This document shows positions 60,551 through 64,000 of a stretch of DNA of 64,000 nucleotides, in pieces. Each line of letters begins with the position of its first letter. Within the stretch, counting starts at the first letter, position 1. Source of the DNA: Phycisphaerae bacterium (GTDB lineage Bacteria; Planctomycetota; Phycisphaerae; Phycisphaerales; UBA1924); the NCBI GenBank assembly GCA_014192545.1, contig BJHL01000001.1, positions 1 to 64,000 on the forward strand. Reading direction: 5' to 3'. Made by a program: the position numbers and the translations under genes. The notes below the pieces were generated by a model. It was not told where the DNA came from and did not search any database. It worked only from the letters and a program-made list of their open reading frames with translations.

Positions 60551-60660
60551 GCCCGCCGGTGCGCGGGCGAATGCTGGATGGGAGTACATCAACCAAGGAT
60601 GCGAGCTTTGAGCAAGCGCCGTGCCGCAAGGCGCGGAGACGAGGTTCGATTCCTCGCGCT
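60551..60660 (+). ncRNA. Y-RNA-like unit 2
   Basis: Hairpin GCCCGC/GCGGGC (60551-60568), then GAATGC, GGAGTACA (60581-60588), and, 64 nt later, a perfect T-arm CGAGG-TTCGATT-CCTCG (60640-60656). The TTCGATT loop is typical of the tRNA T-loop. Confidence 0.5.
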
Positions 60661-60727
60661 GCCGAGCAATCGGCAACTCTCGTTCGAACTTGTCGCTCGC
60701 ACATTGGCGGGCCTGGGATGTTTCTAG

Positions 60728-60792
60728 AAGTTGCAAGACCTGACGAATGCAAGCAGGACTACACCAATGCTGCGGGTTCGAATCCCGGCCCG
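60728..60792 (+). ncRNA. Y-RNA-like unit 3
   Basis: TTGCA pairs with TGCAA around CGAATGC, then GGACTACA (60756-60763), then a T-arm with GGTTCGAATCC (60775-60785). The next domain, closed by TGTTGCGA (60809-60816) pairing with TCGCAACA (60865-60872), contains a CAAGA/TCTTG hairpin and may belong to this or the next unit. Confidence 0.5.
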
Positions 60793-60914
60793 TGCTCTCA
60801 CGAGTGCGTGTTGCGAAAGCAGGCGAAGCAAGATATGTCTTGTTTACGAATTGTCGTTGAGGTCTCGCAACATGCCAATATTGCTGGAGGATGTGAGCAG
60901 GAAGATTGCACACT

Positions 60915-61010
60915 CGTGCTTCGCGAGAGCGAGCGAATGCAGACGGGACTACATGGCACCATCACCGGTTCGACTCCGATCATCCGTGTTGGCAAATTGT
61001 GTTTGCCAGC
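60915..61010 (+). ncRNA. Y-RNA-like unit 4
   Basis: A Gly/Arg-codon-like purine stretch is not coding here; instead GCGAATGC precedes GGACTACA (60946-60953), and 23 nt later the T-loop GGTTCGACTCC (60967-60977) occurs. A perfect TGGCAAA/TTTGCCA hairpin follows (60990-61008). Confidence 0.5.
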
Positions 61011-61099
61011 GCGGAGGGAATGTCTCGTCATATTTGTCGCTTGCTCTCGCGCAGCATGAATTTGCATGAGAGAATGAAGGAGCACGCCCATCAACTCAA

Positions 61100-61217
61100 T
61101 TCGGCATGCACGAATGCCGGCAGGACTACATCACTGTTAATGAGGAGGTCGCGGGTTCGAATCCCGCCGCGTGAAAACGCGTAGCTCAGTTGGATAGAGC
61201 ACCGGGCTGCAAAGCCC
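61100..61217 (+). ncRNA. Y-RNA-like unit 5 with a circularly permuted tRNA core
   Basis: CGGCAT/ATGCCG hairpin (61102-61119) around CGAATGC, then GGACTACA (61123-61130). A perfect T-arm GCGGG-TTCGAAT-CCCGC follows (61151-61167). Next, an acceptor-like stem CGCGT-GAAA-ACGCG (61168-61181) is closed by a GAAA tetraloop. A D-arm GCTC-AGTTGGATA-GAGC follows (61184-61200), then GGGC-TGCAAA-GCCC (61204-61217). The order T-arm, acceptor, D-arm, anticodon-like arm is a permutation of a tRNA. Salmonella YrlA also has a tRNA-like module. Confidence 0.65.
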
Positions 61218-61377
61218 ACGTCTTGCTTCTTTTGTCGTGTGTGGCGGGTTGGGTTGATGCGGGGTGCTCAAGGGTGGGCGCTCACTGACGCGCGAGAGCG
61301 TGTCGGGGGCGATTGTTCGAGTTGTTGTTGCGAGGATTGCGTCCTCGCGCTCACATCGTTGTTCTTAGGATTCTCTG

Positions 61378-62874
61378 ATGCCTACTGATCCTTCTGTTTT
61401 CGTTGAAACTGGTGAAGCCACGGCGATTTTGCCCATCGAGAACGGCGCGAAAATGCCTGTGACCGTGATTGGTACCAAAGCCATTCGCGATGCGCTTGAT
61501 GACATTTGCATTCGGCAGACGCTCAACTGCGCATCGGCGCCGGGCGTGACGCAGTTTGTGCTCAACCCCGATGCACACGCGGGTTATGGCGCGCCGGTGG
61601 GTAGCGTGCTGGCTTCCCCCACGCATGTTTATCCTGGCCCGGTTGGCGTTGACATCAAGTGCTCGATGAGTTTGCTGCAACTTGATTTGCCAGAGGATGC
61701 GATCACAAGCAAGCCGCTGCGGCGTGCGCTGATTCAGGCGATTTTGGATCGCACGCCCACCGGCGCGGGTCGTGGAAATCGGAACGCAAAGAAGGGGCGG
61801 TATGTTTCGCCCAGCCAAGGTCGGCAGATTGTGACCGAAGGCGCGACCGATGCGGTGCTGGTGCAACTTGGCATTCCGCTGCACTGGGCGCAGCATTGCG
61901 AAGACAGCCATCACACGGGCCATGACGGCACGCACAACTCGCTGCTTGATCGCGTTGATCGCACGCTTGTTCAAGAGGGCCTCAGCGCGAATGTGTTTGC
62001 TGACAAAGTTCTGCAACTGGGTAGCTACGGCGGCGGCAACCACTTCGGCGAGTGCGAGATTGTGCGCGTTGATGACGCTCAGCGTGCGACGGCTGATCAC
62101 TTTGGTCTGCGTGATGGTCACGTGGCTTTCTTGTCGCACTGCGGCAGCCGAGGACTTGGAAGCAAGCTCGCGGATCGTCAATTTCGAGCGATGGAAAAGC
62201 ACTTTTCGACGTGGGGAATTCCCCTTCCCGGCGGCGATCGGCACATGGTGCACGCGCCGCTGGGAACGCCCGAGGCGGATGCGTACTTGGATGACATGGC
62301 CATTGGCGCGAACTTTGCGACGGTGAACCACTTGCTCATCAACGCGCTGGTGCTTGAAGCGTTTCAGGAAGTGATTCCAGGAGTGAAGGGTGAACTGGTG
62401 TACTTCATCAGTCACAACATCGCGCGGCAAGAAGTGCTGGACAACAAACTCGCGTGGGTGCATCGCAAGGGTGCCACGCGCGCGTTTCCGGCGGGACATC
62501 CGGGCCTGAAGGGAACGCTGTTTGAAAAGACGGGCCACCCGATTTTGCTGCCTGGCAACCCCACGCAAGGCAGCAGCGTGATGGTGGCGCAGCCCGGCGC
62601 GAAGCTGAGTTGCTACAGCGTGAATCACGGCGCGGGTCGGCGCATGAGCCGCACTGCTGCGAGGAATTCGCTCGATCAGCAGTTGATTGACAAGAGCCTG
62701 GCGGATGCGGACATCATGACCAATTGCCGGCAGTACCCAATCGACGAAGCGCCTGGAGCGTACAAGGATTTTGATGAAGTCCTTGCGAGTGTGGAGAAGG
62801 CGGGATTGGCGACGCAAGTTGCCCGCTTGCAGGCGAAGTTTGTGATCAAGGATGGAGACAAGGCCGATGACTAA
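61378..62874 (+). CDS. rtcB: RNA ligase RtcB
   Basis: 498 aa. TTAGGATTCTCTG precedes the ATG. Metal-binding motifs: DAHAGYGAPVGSV, GVDIKCSM (Cys95), GGNHFGE (His222), SHCGSRGLG. The guanylylated His417 is in VNHGAGRRMSR, corresponding to the NHGAGR/CHGAGR active-site motif. RtcB joins 2',3'-cyclic phosphate or 3'-phosphate ends to 5'-OH using GTP and Mn, as in tRNA repair. It is of the shorter, intein-free type. It terminates the operon with a GNRA hairpin 5 nt later. Confidence 0.96.
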   Translation: MPTDPSVFVETGEATAILPIENGAKMPVTVIGTKAIRDALDDICIRQTLNCASAPGVTQFVLNPDAHAGYGAPVGSVLASPTHVYPGPVGVDIKCSMSLLQLDLPEDAITSKPLRRALIQAILDRTPTGAGRGNRNAKKGRYVSPSQGRQIVTEGATDAVLVQLGIPLHWAQHCEDSHHTGHDGTHNSLLDRVDRTLVQEGLSANVFADKVLQLGSYGGGNHFGECEIVRVDDAQRATADHFGLRDGHVAFLSHCGSRGLGSKLADRQFRAMEKHFSTWGIPLPGGDRHMVHAPLGTPEADAYLDDMAIGANFATVNHLLINALVLEAFQEVIPGVKGELVYFISHNIARQEVLDNKLAWVHRKGATRAFPAGHPGLKGTLFEKTGHPILLPGNPTQGSSVMVAQPGAKLSCYSVNHGAGRRMSRTAARNSLDQQLIDKSLADADIMTNCRQYPIDEAPGAYKDFDEVLASVEKAGLATQVARLQAKFVIKDGDKADD

Positions 62875-62878
62875 GAAC

Positions 62879-62898
62879 TCGAGGGCGCGAGCCCTCGA
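62879..62898 (+). repeat. GNRA-capped TCGAGGGC hairpin, copy 2
   Basis: Perfect 8-bp stem TCGAGGGC/GCCCTCGA with GCGA loop, 5 nt after the rtcB stop. Same element as at 1232. Both follow a stop codon within 20 nt, so an mRNA 3'-end role is possible. Confidence 0.75.
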
Positions 62899-63011
62899 AG
62901 CAAGACTTCTCAATGAGCTCACACCAGTCCAAAAGCACACATCCCCCACGCATCCGCGCGAGGGAACTTTTCATTCACACATTCATTCCATCACCTGACG
63001 CACCGCGTGCA

Positions 63012-63497
63012 TCACCACATCCGCGCACCCGGAGTAAATATCGCCCACGCATACGTCGGCCTCCTCGGATCAACTAGTGGCCGAATCGTGCTGAAGTCTT
63101 CCGGTGTGCGGTGCGCGAGTAACTTGTAGTTGGTGCCTCCCGCATCGCTGCGGTAGACGTAGCCGAAGTCGTCGCGTGGGTAGCGGGGGTTGGGGTCGCG
63201 TGGCAAGACCTTTATGTAGGTCGGGCTCAGGTTGGGAATGTATGCGTTGGGGCCTTCGTAAGCCTTGCCGCCGTACGCGGGGCAGTCTCCCGACCAGTCT
63301 GGGCTGATGGGGTAGATGCCAAAGTCATTGGCGTACATGTCGAGCGCTTTCGCGACGTTGTTCATGTCACCTTCGCGAGCACCGTTGCGGGCTTCGACGC
63401 GTGCGCTGCTGGCTTGCGGCACGACGATGGCGGCGAGAATGCCCAGCACAATGATGACAACCAAGATTTCGACTAGCGTAAACCCACGCGACTTCAT
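63012..63497 (-). CDS. type II secretion pseudopilin (GspG-like)
   Basis: 161 aa from the ATG at 63497. The N-terminus MKSRGFTLVEILVVIIVLGI has the prepilin-peptidase site G/F, then Glu5 and a long hydrophobic helix. A soluble domain follows, with Tyr/Asn/Pro-rich stretches such as YIPNLSPTYIKVLPRDPN that fit major-pseudopilin structure. It should be processed by a prepilin peptidase and assembled by a GspE-type ATPase. The secretin and GspE encoded at 35-39 kb are candidates but are 24 kb away. Confidence 0.88.
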   Translation of the reverse strand: MKSRGFTLVEILVVIIVLGILAAIVVPQASSARVEARNGAREGDMNNVAKALDMYANDFGIYPISPDWSGDCPAYGGKAYEGPNAYIPNLSPTYIKVLPRDPNPRYPRDDFGYVYRSDAGGTNYKLLAHRTPEDFSTIRPLVDPRRPTYAWAIFTPGARMW

Positions 63498-63571
63498 AGG
63501 TGTTCTCCCACAGGTCCAGTGCACGGGTATCGGCAGGTTTTTGTCGCGCGTTCACGGTTGACCATGAGGAG

Positions 63572-63706
63572 CTAACGAACGCATGTCGCATATTCCTCAC
63601 AGGCGGAACGGGATGACTCATTTATGTGTGCGAGGTAGAGTAAAATCATGATGACCAAGCTCACTCCGGCTATGGACGACGAAAGAGGAATTGCATAACG
63701 TTTCAT
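63572..63706 (-). CDS. small membrane protein (44 aa)
   Basis: A short frame from ATG 63706, preceded by GGGGA. Product MKRYAIPLSSSIAGVSLVIMI with one hydrophobic helix, then a short polar C-terminus with two Cys. No family is recognised. It is divergent from the universal stress protein gene. Confidence 0.4.
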   Translation of the reverse strand: MKRYAIPLSSSIAGVSLVIMILLYLAHINESSRSACEEYATCVR

Positions 63707-63740
63707 GGCGGTCCCCGTTAGCTCGCCACTGGAGAAGCCC

Positions 63741-64000
63741 ATGACCAATTTGCGTCCCATAGTTGTTGGTGTCGATTTCTCCCCATCCTCTCGTATCGCA
63801 CTCTCGCAAGCTGTGCGACTGGGAGCCGCGATGCAGGTGCCTGTAAAAGCGATTCACGTGATTGAAGTGTTCGCCGCTGTACCGCTGACTGATGATCTTT
63901 CGGTCTTTCAACTCGAGATCACCGGATCGCTGATTGATGAAGCGAAGCATCTGTGGAAGAGCTTGGCTGAGCAAGCGGGCGCAGGCGATGTGCCCATTCA
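63741..64000 (+). CDS. universal stress protein family (3'-truncated by the window edge)
   Basis: At least 86 aa. The ATG at 63741 follows GGAGAAGCCC. MTNLRPIVVGVDFSPSSRIAL and the following IHVIEVF are typical of the UspA fold (a Rossmann-like ATP-binding domain). The rest lies beyond the window, so domain number and length are not known. Confidence 0.85.
   Translation, partial: MTNLRPIVVGVDFSPSSRIALSQAVRLGAAMQVPVKAIHVIEVFAAVPLTDDLSVFQLEITGSLIDEAKHLWKSLAEQAGAGDVPI

Noticed and set aside
61177..61217. Functional tRNA-Cys gene
   Set aside because: D-arm and a TGCAAA loop are present, but no variable loop, T-arm or acceptor follows; the loop has 6 nt. The missing parts lie upstream in permuted order, so it is treated as a tRNA-like RNA.

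Overview
The window is GC-rich, densely coded DNA from a Gram-negative-type bacterium, most likely a planctomycete of the Phycisphaerae lineage. The evidence is a combination of traits. There is a 1014-aa secreted protein with DCNGNTIPDECEI-type calcium repeats and a duplicated DIDFNNN..FPED C-terminal motif. There is a TPR protein with two RNA-polymerase-alpha-CTD-like domains. There is a type II secretion secretin with its ATPase, a GFTLVE pseudopilin, LPS-export genes (lptB, wzm/wzt), a DAP-type murE followed by murF, and a futalosine-pathway radical SAM enzyme. The lineage call is inference; no rRNA is present to settle it.

Layout. 0-7 kb: TPR/alpha-CTD protein, PIN-TRAM membrane protein, SRP RNA, a small membrane protein, a lone flagellin, XerD-type recombinase, then a hairpin-rich intergenic block. 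7-10 kb (minus): NRDE protein, DinB-like protein, GH3-like adenylase. 10-18 kb (plus): PDZ protein, a membrane-anchored gene with an in-frame amber stop, tmRNA, DUF3592-like and DoxX-like membrane proteins, murE, murF. 18-25.5 kb (minus): translationally coupled polysaccharide-export operon wzm-wzt-(double methyltransferase with coiled coil)-(GT4+GT2 fusion). 25.6-34.9 kb: Spy-like protein, a 37-aa membrane peptide, mqnC, an LRR protein, a lipoprotein, fabG, gmhA, a metallopeptidase, a cobalamin-binding-like protein. 35-46 kb: secretin, GspE ATPase, LON-domain protein, OprP-type porin, lptB, PEGA lipoprotein, sugar O-acyltransferase, zinc-ribbon membrane protein, cysteine dioxygenase. 46-55.7 kb: an HDOD-GAF-histidine kinase and HTH-receiver pair, a membrane protein, an MBL-fold hydrolase, the large secreted propeller protein, nrdR.

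The most interesting part is 55.8-62.9 kb, an RNA-repair island. rtcR and rtcA (minus) diverge from a plus-strand operon with a consensus sigma54 promoter. That operon encodes a Ro60/TROVE protein split in two by an in-frame UGA next to a dispersed hairpin repeat. A non-coding interval of about 940 bp follows, with five related tRNA-mimicking, Y-RNA-like units, the last of which contains a circularly permuted tRNA core. The RNA ligase rtcB comes next. The expected logic is that damaged RNA is sensed by the CARF domain of RtcR, which activates sigma54 transcription of Ro, Y-like RNAs and RtcB, while RtcA processes RNA ends.

Intergenic DNA carries several repeat classes: five copies of a compensating 28-bp hairpin, GNRA-capped CGAGGGC hairpins, heptamer-type tandem tracts resembling cyanobacterial STRR sequences, a large nested inverted-repeat block at 6.6-6.85 kb, and a CCACAGAGGC-type inverted repeat at 43.8-44.0 kb. 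No CRISPR array, prophage or insertion sequence was recognised.
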